Counted from the first letter of the stretch, positions 51,767-60,825 are shown. The stretch: DNA of 64,000 nt from Sediminibacterium roseum (GCF_009939005.1 NZ_JAACJS010000015.1:1614325-1678324), one strand, 5' to 3'. The notes: generated by a model from the letters alone, not told the origin. Translations and numbers: made by a program.

Positions 51767-52741
51767 TTACAAGTTATGCAATTCTTTTAACTCGCCGCAA
51801 ATGCGCTGTATGGATTCTTCAACAGGCGTATACGCAAACGACGGAAAAAATTTCTTCAGCTTGCTGTTGTTGAACCGCACTTTTGCAGCGGCCGTACGCG
51901 CGGTTTCTTTTGTAAGGATGGGATCTTTCCCTGTGAACCTGGCCTTGATGGCCTCCCAGCGCCAGACAAGCGCTGCGAGAAAAGAGGTTACTTTTTTATG
52001 GGGCGCGCGTTTGCCAAAGTGCTGCGCCATCTGCGTAAAAACAGACCGGTACGAAAGGCTGTCGGCGCAAAGTATGAACCGCTCCGCACTTACATCGCTG
52101 TCCATGATCTGTATCATGGCCCTTACCACATCCTGCACGTCTACAAAACCACCTGTTCCTTCTGTGTACCAGGGAAATTCATCGTACGCGGTTTTGAACA
52201 GGCCCGAGGAACCTTTCTCCCAATCGCCGGAACCTAAAATGATCACGGGGTTCACCACCACCGCATCCAACCCTTCGCCCATGCCGCGCCATACTTCCAT
52301 TTCGGAAAAATATTTGGTCTTACCGTATTCGCTGTTGCTGGTTTCTTCAGACCAGTTCATGGTTTCGTCTATCGCCACATTCTCACGGATCCTTCCGAGT
52401 GCGGCAACCGAACTTACGAACAGTAATTTCTCAACGTCGGCGGCCAGGCATGCATTTACAACGTTTGCCGTTCCTTCAACATTTACATGCTGAAGCATTT
52501 TCTTCTTCTTTGGATTGAAGGAAACAACCGCCGCGCAATGGTAAACCCTGGTAACGCCGGCCATCGCTTCTTCCAAAGAGATCACGTCGAGAATGTCTCC
52601 CTTCACCCAGTCAACTTTCTCCGCCCCGGGAAAAGAAGGAACTGCAGAACGATACAACGCGCGCACGGGTACACCCCTGGCCACCAGCGCCTGCGCGAGA
52701 TGCGAACCGACCAAACCGCTTGCTCCGGTGATTAGGATCAT
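51767..52741 (-). CDS. NAD-dependent epimerase/dehydratase (extended SDR)
   Basis: 324 residues: NAD(P) motif TGASGLVGSHLAQAL at the N-terminus, VYHCAAVVSF, catalytic Ser/Thr region FVSSVAALGR, and YxxxK as YGKTKYFSE. C-terminal FILCADSLSYRSVFTQMAQ resembles dihydroflavonol-reductase/3β-HSD-like members. Probably reduces or epimerises a sugar or a ketone; substrate not assignable. It lies 98 bases after fur, with the small membrane protein just downstream. Confidence 0.88.
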   Translation of the reverse strand: MILITGASGLVGSHLAQALVARGVPVRALYRSAVPSFPGAEKVDWVKGDILDVISLEEAMAGVTRVYHCAAVVSFNPKKKKMLQHVNVEGTANVVNACLAADVEKLLFVSSVAALGRIRENVAIDETMNWSEETSNSEYGKTKYFSEMEVWRGMGEGLDAVVVNPVIILGSGDWEKGSSGLFKTAYDEFPWYTEGTGGFVDVQDVVRAMIQIMDSDVSAERFILCADSLSYRSVFTQMAQHFGKRAPHKKVTSFLAALVWRWEAIKARFTGKDPILTKETARTAAAKVRFNNSKLKKFFPSFAYTPVEESIQRICGELKELHNL

Positions 52742-52839
52742 TGTAGATTTTTGTGGGCCGTAGCCGGCTATCCGCCGCGGGCTTTTTTATTTGGTGATGA
52801 TATTCGAAATATTATTTGAATAAGAACAACTCATGCAGG

Positions 52840-53253
52840 CTACGCGCACTTACTGCATTTCCCGCTCACTACCACATCCGTTTTATCTGCTTTAAACCCT
52901 TCCGGTAATGTTACGGGCAATATGGTGATGCTTTCGAGGCAATAGGTGGTACCACATTCGTCGCAAAGAAAATGCACATGGTTATCGTGGTGATGGCCGG
53001 CACCGCAACTGTCTTTGCAAAGGGCATAGCGAACAGAATTATCTGATGTAGGGATCGTATGAATGATGCCCTTCTCTACAAAGGTCTGCAAGGTACGGTA
53101 GATGGTTACCCTGTCGAACTCGGTACCGCTCTGGCGCTCAATATCAGAATGCTCGAGCGCGCCTTTTGATTTTACGAACAGTTCAAGAATTTTTTTCCTG
53201 CTATCGGTCACACTCAACTGGTTCTTCTTTAATGTTTCTAGGATGCTGTACAT
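52840..53253 (-). CDS. Fur family metal-responsive regulator
   Basis: 137 residues. Winged helix about 10-80 (LSVTDSRKKILELF, EFDRVTIYRTLQTFVEKGII), dimerisation and metal domain with a His-rich run H87-H94 and structural zinc pairs C97/C100 and C133/C136. The pattern is closest to Zur-like members, but metal specificity cannot be fixed by eye. Starts 6 bases after the SCO1 gene, so both are in one operon. A perfect 19-bp palindrome in the divergent merC promoter (54015-54033) is the obvious candidate operator. Confidence 0.88.
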   Translation of the reverse strand: MYSILETLKKNQLSVTDSRKKILELFVKSKGALEHSDIERQSGTEFDRVTIYRTLQTFVEKGIIHTIPTSDNSVRYALCKDSCGAGHHHDNHVHFLCDECGTTYCLESITILPVTLPEGFKADKTDVVVSGKCSKCA

Positions 53254-53259
53254 CGTATA

Positions 53260-53919
53260 CTATTGTGGGTTGTTGTTGAAAACCCCGTTCACAAAATTAC
53301 TTGTATGTGCTTTCTCTGCCAATAAGGTTCTGATGTCTTTGCGCAGTTGCTCAAGCTCTTTCTGTTTCAGGCCGTCGTAAACCTGTCCGCGAACTTTGCC
53401 GTCCTTGTCTACCAACGCAAAAAACTGTGTATGCAGGAACTGGTCCTCTATTTTCTCTACATTGTTTTTGGGATCATCCAGTAAATAGGCGCTCCTGGCA
53501 ACCTGGTAAAGGCTGTCTTTCCTGCCGGTAACAAAAATCCATTTCCTCGTATCTGCTTTCAGCGAATCTGCATATACTTTCAAACGCGCCACAGAATCGC
53601 GGTCGGGATCACAGGTATGTGAAAGGATCATAAAATCGGGCTCCGATTTGAAATCTTCGAAAATGGCCTTCATGTTCGTATTCAGCTTTGGGCAGATACC
53701 TGGGCAGTTGGTAAAGAAGAATTCAACCACGGTGACTTTGCCCAGCATATCGCGATCGGTGAACGGAAGTCCGTCCTGCGTGGTAAAATGAAAAGGTTTT
53801 ACGTAACTGATCACCGGCATTTTCTTTTTCCACGAATCCGTTCCCCTGAACAGAAAAAAATAAAATGCGAGCACAAGTACGACCGCAAATACCAGGTAAA
53901 AGATGGATTTCTTACTCAT
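53260..53919 (-). CDS. SCO1/SenC copper-binding thioredoxin-like protein
   Basis: 219 residues: one N-terminal membrane anchor (about 6-24), then a thioredoxin fold facing the periplasm. Copper ligands C72, C76 (TNCPGICPKL) and H163 (QFLHTQF) are all present, with HTCDPDRDS conserved. Family members deliver copper to cytochrome oxidase CuA or act as thiol reductases. First gene of the minus-strand operon with fur. TACCTTTG (53937-53944, minus) lies 17 bases upstream. Confidence 0.93.
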   Translation of the reverse strand: MSKKSIFYLVFAVVLVLAFYFFLFRGTDSWKKKMPVISYVKPFHFTTQDGLPFTDRDMLGKVTVVEFFFTNCPGICPKLNTNMKAIFEDFKSEPDFMILSHTCDPDRDSVARLKVYADSLKADTRKWIFVTGRKDSLYQVARSAYLLDDPKNNVEKIEDQFLHTQFFALVDKDGKVRGQVYDGLKQKELEQLRKDIRTLLAEKAHTSNFVNGVFNNNPQ

Positions 53920-53936
53920 AATCTGAATTGACGGTG

Positions 53937-53944
53937 CAAAGGTA
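53937..53944 (-). promoter_or_regulatory. TAnnTTTG -7 element of SCO1-fur operon
   Basis: Minus-strand TACCTTTG, 17 bases before the SCO1 start. No -33 TTTG at 19 bases. Confidence 0.55.
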
Positions 53945-54010
53945 CGAAAGAACGAAGGAGTTGAGATTGGAGTTGGCCCACCGGGGAACGCCAGGAGGCA
54001 TAATTTATAT

Positions 54011-54041
54011 TTTGCAACAATGTTGCATTGTTGTACTTTTG
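54011..54041 (+). promoter_or_regulatory. merC promoter with 19-bp palindromic spacer
   Basis: TTTG (54011-54014), 19 bases, TACTTTTG (54034-54041): perfect Bacteroidota promoter. The 19-base spacer (54015-54033) is itself a perfect palindrome, CAACAATG-TTG-CATTGTTG, and overlaps a second one, TGCAACA-A-TGTTGCA (54013-54027). A repressor bound here would exclude RNA polymerase. Start codon follows after 6 bases. Confidence 0.8.
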
Positions 54042-54047
54042 CTTTTT

Positions 54048-54440
54048 ATGAAGGTAAAGATCAATTGGGATGCATTGGGGATTGCGACATCGGTGGCCTG
54101 CGCCATTCATTGTGCGTTGCTGCCTTTGTTTTTAACGAGTTTGCCGCTGTTTGGCTACAACATAATAGAGAACACCGTTTTTGAGTTCATCATGATCGGC
54201 ATATCGTTCCTGATTGGTGCGTATTCTTTGTACCATGGCCGCAAAAAGCACCACCACAGCTGGTGGCCGCTTTTCATTTTTGCCGCCGGTATCCTTTTCC
54301 TTTTTGCCAAAATGGGCTGGCACGAATGGCGCTTATGGCTGCTCGCCCCCGCCGTGGTTTGCATTGTTGTGTCGCACTTTCTCAACTACAGGTTGTGCAG
54401 GCATCACGATCATGGGCATACAGATGACTGTGATCATTAG
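54048..54440 (+). CDS. MerC domain membrane protein
   Basis: 130 residues from ATG 54048; the frame extends upstream but through the promoter. Four membrane helices. The first carries the MerC-type Cys pair C18/C22 with H21 (VACAIHCALLP), and the C-terminus is metal-chelating (CRHHDHGHTDDCDH). MerC transports mercuric ion in mer operons; chromosomal homologues next to Fur-family genes probably handle zinc or another soft metal. Divergent from SCO1-fur and likely controlled by that regulator. Confidence 0.88.
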   Translation: MKVKINWDALGIATSVACAIHCALLPLFLTSLPLFGYNIIENTVFEFIMIGISFLIGAYSLYHGRKKHHHSWWPLFIFAAGILFLFAKMGWHEWRLWLLAPAVVCIVVSHFLNYRLCRHHDHGHTDDCDH

Positions 54441-54484
54441 AGGGAACAACAAACATCTATCGACAGAGAATGAAAGCCATACAA

Positions 54485-54516
54485 AAGGCCGATGCGTTTT
54501 GCATCGGCCTTTTTTT
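54485..54516. terminator. bidirectional intrinsic terminator
   Basis: GGCCGATGC (54487-54495), 5-base loop, GCATCGGCC (54501-54509), A-run before and T-run after; between convergent merC and cysS. Confidence 0.9.
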
Positions 54517-54575
54517 ATACTTGCTCAAGCGCATATTTGGCGCAGGTTCAGATCTGATGGTTGTTATTGGCTTGT

Positions 54576-56081
54576 TCAGGCAATAGAATAACTCATCCCC
54601 CCGTCTTTCTCATCTTTCAACTGCACGCCCAACGAAGCGAGTTCATTCCTGATCTTATCACTGGTTACAAAATCTTTCCTGCCCTTGGCCTCCTTGCGGA
54701 TATCGATGAGGAGCTGGAGAACACCATCGAGCTTGCCATCGTTGTTGTTCCGCTCGCTGGTGAGGCCGAAAATTTCTTCGATGAACTTTTTTAATTTCTC
54801 CTGGAGCAGTTTTACCGTCGACTGGCTCAACGCGCCCGCCGCAATGTGTTTGTCTTTGATGGAGTTGATCACCGATACCAGTTCAAACATATTGGCCAGC
54901 ACTTTTGCGGTGCCCAGGTCATCGTCCATAAATTCTTCAAACTCATTAACGAGCTTCTGCACTTTGGCATCCAGCGCCCCGTCGCCCGCAGAAGCCGCTC
55001 CAACGGCGGTTTGTGCGCTCATCCATTCATAGGCTTCCATCAACCGTTTCAATGCTTTTTCGGATGCCTGCAATGCTTCGTTGCTGAAGTCGAGCGTGCC
55101 CCTGTAATGGCTTTGAAGAATAAAGAAACGGATCGTCATCGGGTGATAGGGCTGTGCGAGCAGAGGGTTTTCGCCGCTGAACAGTTCGCTTAATTTGATC
55201 ACGTTGTTGTAACTTTTTCCCATCTTCCGCCCGTTGATGGTGATCATATTGTTGTGCATCCAGTAACGCGCGGGCATTTTGTGATTGCACACCGTGCTCT
55301 GTGCGATCTCGCACTCGTGGTGCGGAAACTGGAGATCCATTCCGCCGCCGTGTATATCGAATTCTTCTCCCAGGTATTTTGTTGCCATGGCCGAGCATTC
55401 GATGTGCCATCCGGGAAAACCCTCGCCCCATGGGCTCTGCCAGCGCATGATGTGTTCGCGCGGCGCTTTCTTCCAGAGGGCAAAATCGCTTTTGGCGCGC
55501 TTTTCATCCTGGTTGTCGAGATCCCGCGTACTTTCTATCTGGTCTTCGAGCACACGCCCGCTCAGGATCCCGTATGGTTGGCCCTTGGCCGAATAATCGG
55601 TATTGTATTTCTCCACATCAAAATAAACCGACCCGTTTACCTCGTAGGCATACCCGTCTGCAATGATCTTTTTGATCATTTCGATCTGTTCAATGATGTG
55701 CCCAGTTGCTGTAGGTTCGATGCTCGGTGCCAGGTTGCCCAGGCGGTTCATTGCCCAGTGGTAAAGGTTGGTGTACTTCTGTACCAGTTCCATCGGCTCG
55801 AGTTTCTCGAGAATGGCTTTCTTGCTGATCTTGTCTTCGGCCTCACGCCCTTCCTCTTCAAAATGCCCTGCATCTGTAAGGTTGCGCACATAGCGTACCT
55901 TGTACCCGTTGCTGAGCAGGTAGCGATAGAGCACATCAAACGTTACGTAAGGGCGCGCATGACCGAGGTGGCTTTCGCCGCTTACGGTAGGCCCGCACAC
56001 ATACATGCCAACATAGGGCGGGTTGATGGGTGTGAAGGTTTCTTTCTGTCGCGTTAATGAATTATATACTTTAAGTGGCAT
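54576..56081 (-). CDS. cysS: cysteinyl-tRNA synthetase
   Basis: 501 residues, class I. HIGH-type motif SHLGHARPY, zinc ligands in MYVCGPTV, WHIECSAM and HHECEIAQ, and KMSKS variant GRKMGKSYNN. The C-terminal helical DALR part starts near residue 345. Length and order are normal. Attaches cysteine to tRNA-Cys. Confidence 0.96.
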   Translation of the reverse strand: MPLKVYNSLTRQKETFTPINPPYVGMYVCGPTVSGESHLGHARPYVTFDVLYRYLLSNGYKVRYVRNLTDAGHFEEEGREAEDKISKKAILEKLEPMELVQKYTNLYHWAMNRLGNLAPSIEPTATGHIIEQIEMIKKIIADGYAYEVNGSVYFDVEKYNTDYSAKGQPYGILSGRVLEDQIESTRDLDNQDEKRAKSDFALWKKAPREHIMRWQSPWGEGFPGWHIECSAMATKYLGEEFDIHGGGMDLQFPHHECEIAQSTVCNHKMPARYWMHNNMITINGRKMGKSYNNVIKLSELFSGENPLLAQPYHPMTIRFFILQSHYRGTLDFSNEALQASEKALKRLMEAYEWMSAQTAVGAASAGDGALDAKVQKLVNEFEEFMDDDLGTAKVLANMFELVSVINSIKDKHIAAGALSQSTVKLLQEKLKKFIEEIFGLTSERNNNDGKLDGVLQLLIDIRKEAKGRKDFVTSDKIRNELASLGVQLKDEKDGGMSYSIA

Positions 56082-56205
56082 TGATCTGTGATTACTTTTT
56101 TGAAAATGGGGAACAACACATCAGCACAGGCTGACTGTAAAACGGTTGCATCAACAACAGCAGCAGGTATGCAGGTGTGGGTGTGTCATGAAGGGCGAAG
56201 GTATT

Positions 56206-57303
56206 TTATTTTTTCAATACAAGGTCGGTTACAAGCATAATATGATCGCTGAGGTCCTCGTCCACCATATCAAACTGTTTTACCTCGAAATGGTCGGTCG
56301 GCAAAATATAATCGATGCGCAGTGTTGGCGAAAGCGCGATGAAACTTCTGCCAATGCCGAAGCTTTTTTTAAGAAAAGCGTCCTGCCTGTTGCCCCTGAT
56401 CCTGAAATAAGTATAGGAGTTGGGAACATCATTGAAGTCGCCGCAGATGATGGACGGATACGGGCTTTTCGCGATCTCATCGTGCGCAACATCTGCCTGT
56501 CCGCCGCGCAGGTTAAAAGCGGTCTTCATTTTCCTGTAAATGCTTTTGGAGGCCGCAAGGTGTTCGTCTTCCTGGTTTTTGATCTTGGCAAGATTGCTGT
56601 AATCTGTTTTTCCAAACTTGAACGATTGCAGGTGTGTTGTATAAACACGCAGCGTGTCGTTTCCCCGTACAATGTCTGCAAAAACAAGGCTCTCCTGCGA
56701 GGGATATTTGATGCGTCCCGAATTAATGATCCTGTACTTTGAAAAAATAATGCAACCCGATTGGTAAGAACGATTACCATCCACATCATCTGAAAAGAAG
56801 TAAAAGGGGAAATCCTTTAGGAAGGGTTTTATATGATCCTCCGATTCGGCGGTATTGAACTCCTGCAGGCAAACCACATCGGGGTTGAGCCGGATGATGC
56901 TGGAGGAGAGTTCGTGCACTATGTTCCGCTTCACATCGCTCACATCCGCTCCATTGAAGCCGTGTACGTTCCAGTCAACCAGGCGCAGCACATCAGCCGG
57001 GTGTTCCTTGCTGAAACCGGCGCGCGGGTGCCAGGCAAATATTACGCTGATCTGCTTCCAGCCGATGAGTAAAGTGATCACCGGGATCAGCGCAAGTCTT
57101 GGCCTTGCAAACAGCCATAGTATCGTAAAGAATATGAGTGCGAGTAATAAAAAAGGAAAGATCAACCCGGTAAACCCGCTGAACCACCATTTGGAAGGAT
57201 TGATGTACGGCGAAATACAGGCAAGCAAAAAAAGCACTACCACGATGAGGTTTGCCGTGATCATTATCACTTTCGCAACGCGGCGCACAACGGTTCTTGA
57301 CAT
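56206..57303 (-). CDS. membrane-anchored endonuclease/exonuclease/phosphatase
   Basis: 365 residues. Three N-terminal membrane helices (about 12-33, 42-66, 70-85) are followed by an EEP catalytic domain: LVDWNVHGFNG, VCLQEFNTAE (metal Glu), IICGDFNDVPNSYTYF and LSDHIMLVTDL. The family includes DNases, phosphodiesterases and lipid phosphatases; a membrane anchor favours a lipid or cyclic phosphodiester substrate. A palindrome CGTAAATTTACG lies 3 bases upstream of the start. Confidence 0.85.
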   Translation of the reverse strand: MSRTVVRRVAKVIMITANLIVVVLFLLACISPYINPSKWWFSGFTGLIFPFLLLALIFFTILWLFARPRLALIPVITLLIGWKQISVIFAWHPRAGFSKEHPADVLRLVDWNVHGFNGADVSDVKRNIVHELSSSIIRLNPDVVCLQEFNTAESEDHIKPFLKDFPFYFFSDDVDGNRSYQSGCIIFSKYRIINSGRIKYPSQESLVFADIVRGNDTLRVYTTHLQSFKFGKTDYSNLAKIKNQEDEHLAASKSIYRKMKTAFNLRGGQADVAHDEIAKSPYPSIICGDFNDVPNSYTYFRIRGNRQDAFLKKSFGIGRSFIALSPTLRIDYILPTDHFEVKQFDMVDEDLSDHIMLVTDLVLKK

Positions 57304-57305
57304 GC

Positions 57306-57317
57306 GTAAATTTACGT
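57306..57317. promoter_or_regulatory. 12-bp palindrome before EEP gene
   Basis: CGTAAATTTACG is perfectly self-complementary and lies immediately upstream of the start codon at 57303. The minus strand also reads TAAATTTA, near the -7 consensus. Possible operator. Confidence 0.35.
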
Positions 57318-57391
57318 AAAATCGGTGATGGGTTTAAAGGGTTAAAGGCTTTAAAATGGTTAAACTTATTTACGCTTTCCCATTTGTATTA

Positions 57392-58297
57392 CTACAACTC
57401 CTCGCTGCCCGCTCTTTTCAGAAATTCTTTTTCTTCTTCCGTTAAGAACTGGTAGCCCTGCTGGTTGATCTTGTCGAGTATGGCATCCAGTTTTTGCTGG
57501 GTTATGTTGGAGATCTTTTCGTATGGTTTTTTACCGGCGTTGTAATGCAGTTTGTCTTTGGCAGATGATTTCCTGTGTTTTTTTTCCGGGTTGAAAAGAT
57601 CGTTGAACCAATCCACCAGGTTGTTCATCCATGCACCCCAGTCGCTACCCCGGCGAAGCTGCCTGATGAAGAAATAGCCGATGGCGCCCGCCGATAAATG
57701 TGCCGCTGCAATGCCGCCATTTGCGCCCGACAATGTTGCAAAATCAATGGCCACGAAAATGGCGGTAAGTACCCAGAGCGGGATGCCGCCATTGATCAAC
57801 GGGAAGATCCGGTAATCGGGTGCCAGGGTTGTAGTGGCCACCGCAACGGCCATTACCGCGGCGCCCGCACCCAGCATGGGTTCCGTGGTTGCGATGTTTC
57901 GTTCGAGAACGGGTACCAGGTTATTGGCAAGCAGGAACACCATTCCGCCAACCAGGCCGCCGTAGATGTATACAGGAATGAGCTTGTTGTTGCCGGCAAG
58001 ATCCTGCAAAATGTACCCGAAGCACCAGAGCCATAAACTGGTACTGATGAGGTGCCAGATACTGTGGTGCGTGAACATGTAAACGAAGATTGTCCAGGGC
58101 CGCGACACCAACACATCCATCTGCGCAGGCAGGGTAAACCAGTTGAGGATCTGCCTGTAAAAGAACTCTACGGGTATATCAGACAAATAGTAAATGATCT
58201 TGATGAAATTGATAAACACAAACACCAAAGCGTTCACTGCAAAAAGCAACACCAGGGCATTGTTGTCCTGGCCGAGTAGAATTTTGCGATTGGTCAT
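57392..58297 (-). CDS. rhomboid-like membrane protein lacking catalytic Ser
   Basis: 301 residues with six membrane helices (about 15-240) of the rhomboid fold: SIWHLISTSLWLWCFG, GGLVGGMVFLL, the L4/TM4 motif MLGAGAAVMA and TM6 AAAHLSAGAIG. The serine of the GxSG motif is Gly145 (codon 57863-57865), while the partner His200 remains, so proteolysis is not expected. A soluble C-terminal tail (about 240-301) with FLTEEEKEFLKRAG resembles DUF6576. It lies 72 bases after a second rhomboid gene on the same strand. Pseudoproteases of this fold bind and escort membrane clients. Confidence 0.87.
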   Translation of the reverse strand: MTNRKILLGQDNNALVLLFAVNALVFVFINFIKIIYYLSDIPVEFFYRQILNWFTLPAQMDVLVSRPWTIFVYMFTHHSIWHLISTSLWLWCFGYILQDLAGNNKLIPVYIYGGLVGGMVFLLANNLVPVLERNIATTEPMLGAGAAVMAVAVATTTLAPDYRIFPLINGGIPLWVLTAIFVAIDFATLSGANGGIAAAHLSAGAIGYFFIRQLRRGSDWGAWMNNLVDWFNDLFNPEKKHRKSSAKDKLHYNAGKKPYEKISNITQQKLDAILDKINQQGYQFLTEEEKEFLKRAGSEEL

Positions 58298-58325
58298 TGG
58301 GTGTTGTTTATTGTTGAGGTTATGG

Positions 58326-58372
58326 TAAGCTGCGGTTCCCCGGGCAGGGAGCCTTTGGCCCGCAGCTTATTA
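58326..58372. repeat. AGCTGCGGGCC-type intergenic word with 10-bp hairpin
   Basis: TAAGCTGCGG and CCGCAGCTTA form a 10-bp inverted repeat between the two rhomboid genes; the words match those at 33966-34020. Confidence 0.55.
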
Positions 58373-59221
58373 ATAAAACGTTTTTTTATTCGTTTTGTTC
58401 CAGGTGATCACAATTAATAATCCAACCACCGCCCCGCCAATATGGGCCCAGTGAGCCACGTTATCGCCGGCTGAGTTCTGGATGCCCTGCCACAGTTCAA
58501 TTGCGCCATAGATCAGCACGAACCATTTTGCTTTGATCGGGATCAGCGCATAAACATATAAATAAGTGTTGGGGAAGAGATAACCGAATGCGGCAAGAAT
58601 GCCAAACACCGCGCCGCTTGCGCCTACGGTTGGTGTATTCAGTTTAACATCCTGGTAGGCCCGGGTAAAGTCTTCAAAAACGGTATCCATTGTTACCGAG
58701 TTGGGGTGTTGCTGCTGGTAAAAACTGAAACTCGGTCTTAAATTATATTTCTCAAGAAAACGAACCATCAACTGCGCCTCTTCTTCGATCCTTCCCGACA
58801 TATGCAGCTGAGCGATCCGCTGGTAATCGCTGATCACAGGCGCAAGCTCCCAGCTTAAAAACAACAGGTGTATAAGCGCCGCACCCAGTCCGCTGGCAAG
58901 ATAAAACGTAAGGAACCTTCTCGATCCCCATAGGTTTTCGAGCACCGAGCCGAACATCCACAAGGCGAGCATGTTAAAAAAGATATGGCCGATCTCCAGT
59001 TTGAACAGGTTGCCCCCGTGCATGAACAGGTGCGTAAGCACTTGCCAGGGTTTGAACAGCTCACTTTGCCATGCATGCAGGGCAAATGTATCATCGATCG
59101 AGAACCCGTTGGTAGCTTCGGGAAATGTGCTCTGCGCTAAAAACACCAACCCGTTTATGATCAACAGGTTTTTGATAACAGGCGGAAGGATCTGGAAACG
59201 GGAGGGACGGAACTCTGTCAT
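58370..59221 (-). CDS. rhomboid intramembrane serine protease
   Basis: 283 residues with six membrane helices. Catalytic Ser202 in TVGASGAVFGIL and His260 in WAHIGGAVVG are both present; GHIFFNMLALWMFGSVLE carries the TM2 HxxxN motif. An insertion of about 70 hydrophilic residues (about 130-198) sits between helices 3 and 4, longer than in GlpG. Cleaves membrane-protein substrates within the bilayer. Upstream of a serine-less paralogue on the same strand. Confidence 0.9.
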   Translation of the reverse strand: MTEFRPSRFQILPPVIKNLLIINGLVFLAQSTFPEATNGFSIDDTFALHAWQSELFKPWQVLTHLFMHGGNLFKLEIGHIFFNMLALWMFGSVLENLWGSRRFLTFYLASGLGAALIHLLFLSWELAPVISDYQRIAQLHMSGRIEEEAQLMVRFLEKYNLRPSFSFYQQQHPNSVTMDTVFEDFTRAYQDVKLNTPTVGASGAVFGILAAFGYLFPNTYLYVYALIPIKAKWFVLIYGAIELWQGIQNSAGDNVAHWAHIGGAVVGLLIVITWNKTNKKTFY

Positions 59222-59389
59222 ATGCCTGCCCTCCCGGTCCCCTGCTCCCTTGATTGGAATTGTGACAGGGGTTGTTTACTTTTTTTTATAAATACTGGGC
59301 TCTTCATTTTCATATCTTAAGAACGTGTTACCGGTAACATTATTTCATCGGCCGTTAATCTTCTCCCCCACGCAAAAGGTAACGCTGTT

Positions 59390-60820
59390 TCAGAGAGGCG
59401 TCTTCAGTTTCAACTGCACCACATTTTCTATATGCAGCGTATGCGGAAACATATCTACGGGCTGGATCTTTTCTACTTTGTATTTTTCATCGAGCATCGC
59501 CAGGTCGCGGGCCTGTGTTGCCGGGTTGCAACTTACATAAACAACGGTTGGCGCGGCAATGTCGAGCAGTTTTTTAACCAACTTTTCGTGCATGCCGGCG
59601 CGTGGCGGGTCGGTGATGACCACATCGGGGCGGCCATGCTCCGCAAAAAAGGCATCATCGCAGATATCGATCACATCGCCCGCGAAAAAAGAACCGTGTG
59701 TGATGCCGTTGAGCGCGGCATTTTTCTTCGCATCGGTGATGGCGTCTTCTATAACCTCCACCCCGATCACTTTCCTGGCGAGCCTGCTCACAAAAATGCC
59801 GATGCTTCCGGTGCCGCAATAGAGGTCGTACACCACCTGGCTGCCATCGAGTTCCGCAAAATCGCGTGTTACCTGGTAAAGTTTCTCTGCCTGTTTTGTG
59901 TTTGTCTGGAAAAAGGATTTCGGGCTGATCACAAAAGAAAAATCTTCCAGCTTTTCGGTAATGTACCCTTTGCCACTGTATACCTGCGGCTCAAGGTCGG
60001 TAAGGCTGTCGTTCTTTTTTGTGTTGATGGTATACAGCAATGTGGTGATCTCAGGAAACTGCTGCAACAACTGGTTCAGCAGCCTGGTCCGGTTCTCTTC
60101 ATCTTCGTACCCCAGGATCACATTCACCATCAATTCGCCCGTGGTGCTGTTGCGGATGAACATATTTCGTAGCCAGCCCTGGTGGCTGCGTACATTGTAA
60201 AAAGGAAGGTGGTTGTCTACCGCGAATTTCGCCACCGCTTTGCGGATGAGGTTGGTTGGCTCGGCCTGCAGGTGGCAGGTGTCTATCTCTACCACTTTAT
60301 CAAAAAAACCACGCACATGAAAACCGCCTGCGCCCGGCTGGTCTTGCGGAAAAACGCCCTCTGCCTTCATTTTCCTGAACGCTTCGGCGGGTATGAACCT
60401 GGAAGTGGCAAAGGTGTACTCGATCTTGTTACGGTATTCCCTTGTTTGTGCTGCGCCGATGATGGGGCTCATTTCGGGCAAAGGTATTTTGGCAATGCGT
60501 GACAGGTTATCGTTCACCTGTTTCTGTTTGTAGAAGAGTTGCTTTTCATAGGGCAACATCTGCCACTGGCAACCGCCGCAAACGCCGAAATGCTGGCAAA
60601 ACGGCGTGACCCTGTCGGGCGAAAGCGAATGGATCTTTACGGTATGCCCTTCCGCCCAATCGGCTTTGTTCTTCGATAACTGTACATCCACCACATCACC
60701 CGGTACGGCGCCTTCTATGAACACGACTTTCCCATCAACCCTTGCCAGCGATTTGCCCTCTGCCGCGTAATCGAGCACGGCCAGGTTTTCCAAAACAACT
60801 TGTTTTTTTTGTTTTCTCAC
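59390..60820 (-). CDS. rlmD: 23S rRNA (uracil-C5)-methyltransferase, RlmD type
   Basis: 476 residues starting at GTG 60820. TRAM domain (about 10-70), iron-sulphur Cys cluster (FCQHFGVCGGCQWQ with a later Cys), then the SAM-dependent TrmA/RlmD core: QTNTKQAEKLY, VYDLYCGTGSIGIF, DPPRAGMHEK and catalytic Cys in VYVSCNPATQARDL. Modifies U1939 (or a neighbouring U) of 23S rRNA. TACCTTTG lies 5 bases before the GTG. Confidence 0.93.
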   Translation of the reverse strand: MRKQKKQVVLENLAVLDYAAEGKSLARVDGKVVFIEGAVPGDVVDVQLSKNKADWAEGHTVKIHSLSPDRVTPFCQHFGVCGGCQWQMLPYEKQLFYKQKQVNDNLSRIAKIPLPEMSPIIGAAQTREYRNKIEYTFATSRFIPAEAFRKMKAEGVFPQDQPGAGGFHVRGFFDKVVEIDTCHLQAEPTNLIRKAVAKFAVDNHLPFYNVRSHQGWLRNMFIRNSTTGELMVNVILGYEDEENRTRLLNQLLQQFPEITTLLYTINTKKNDSLTDLEPQVYSGKGYITEKLEDFSFVISPKSFFQTNTKQAEKLYQVTRDFAELDGSQVVYDLYCGTGSIGIFVSRLARKVIGVEVIEDAITDAKKNAALNGITHGSFFAGDVIDICDDAFFAEHGRPDVVITDPPRAGMHEKLVKKLLDIAAPTVVYVSCNPATQARDLAMLDEKYKVEKIQPVDMFPHTLHIENVVQLKLKTPL

Positions 60821-60825
60821 GGCGG

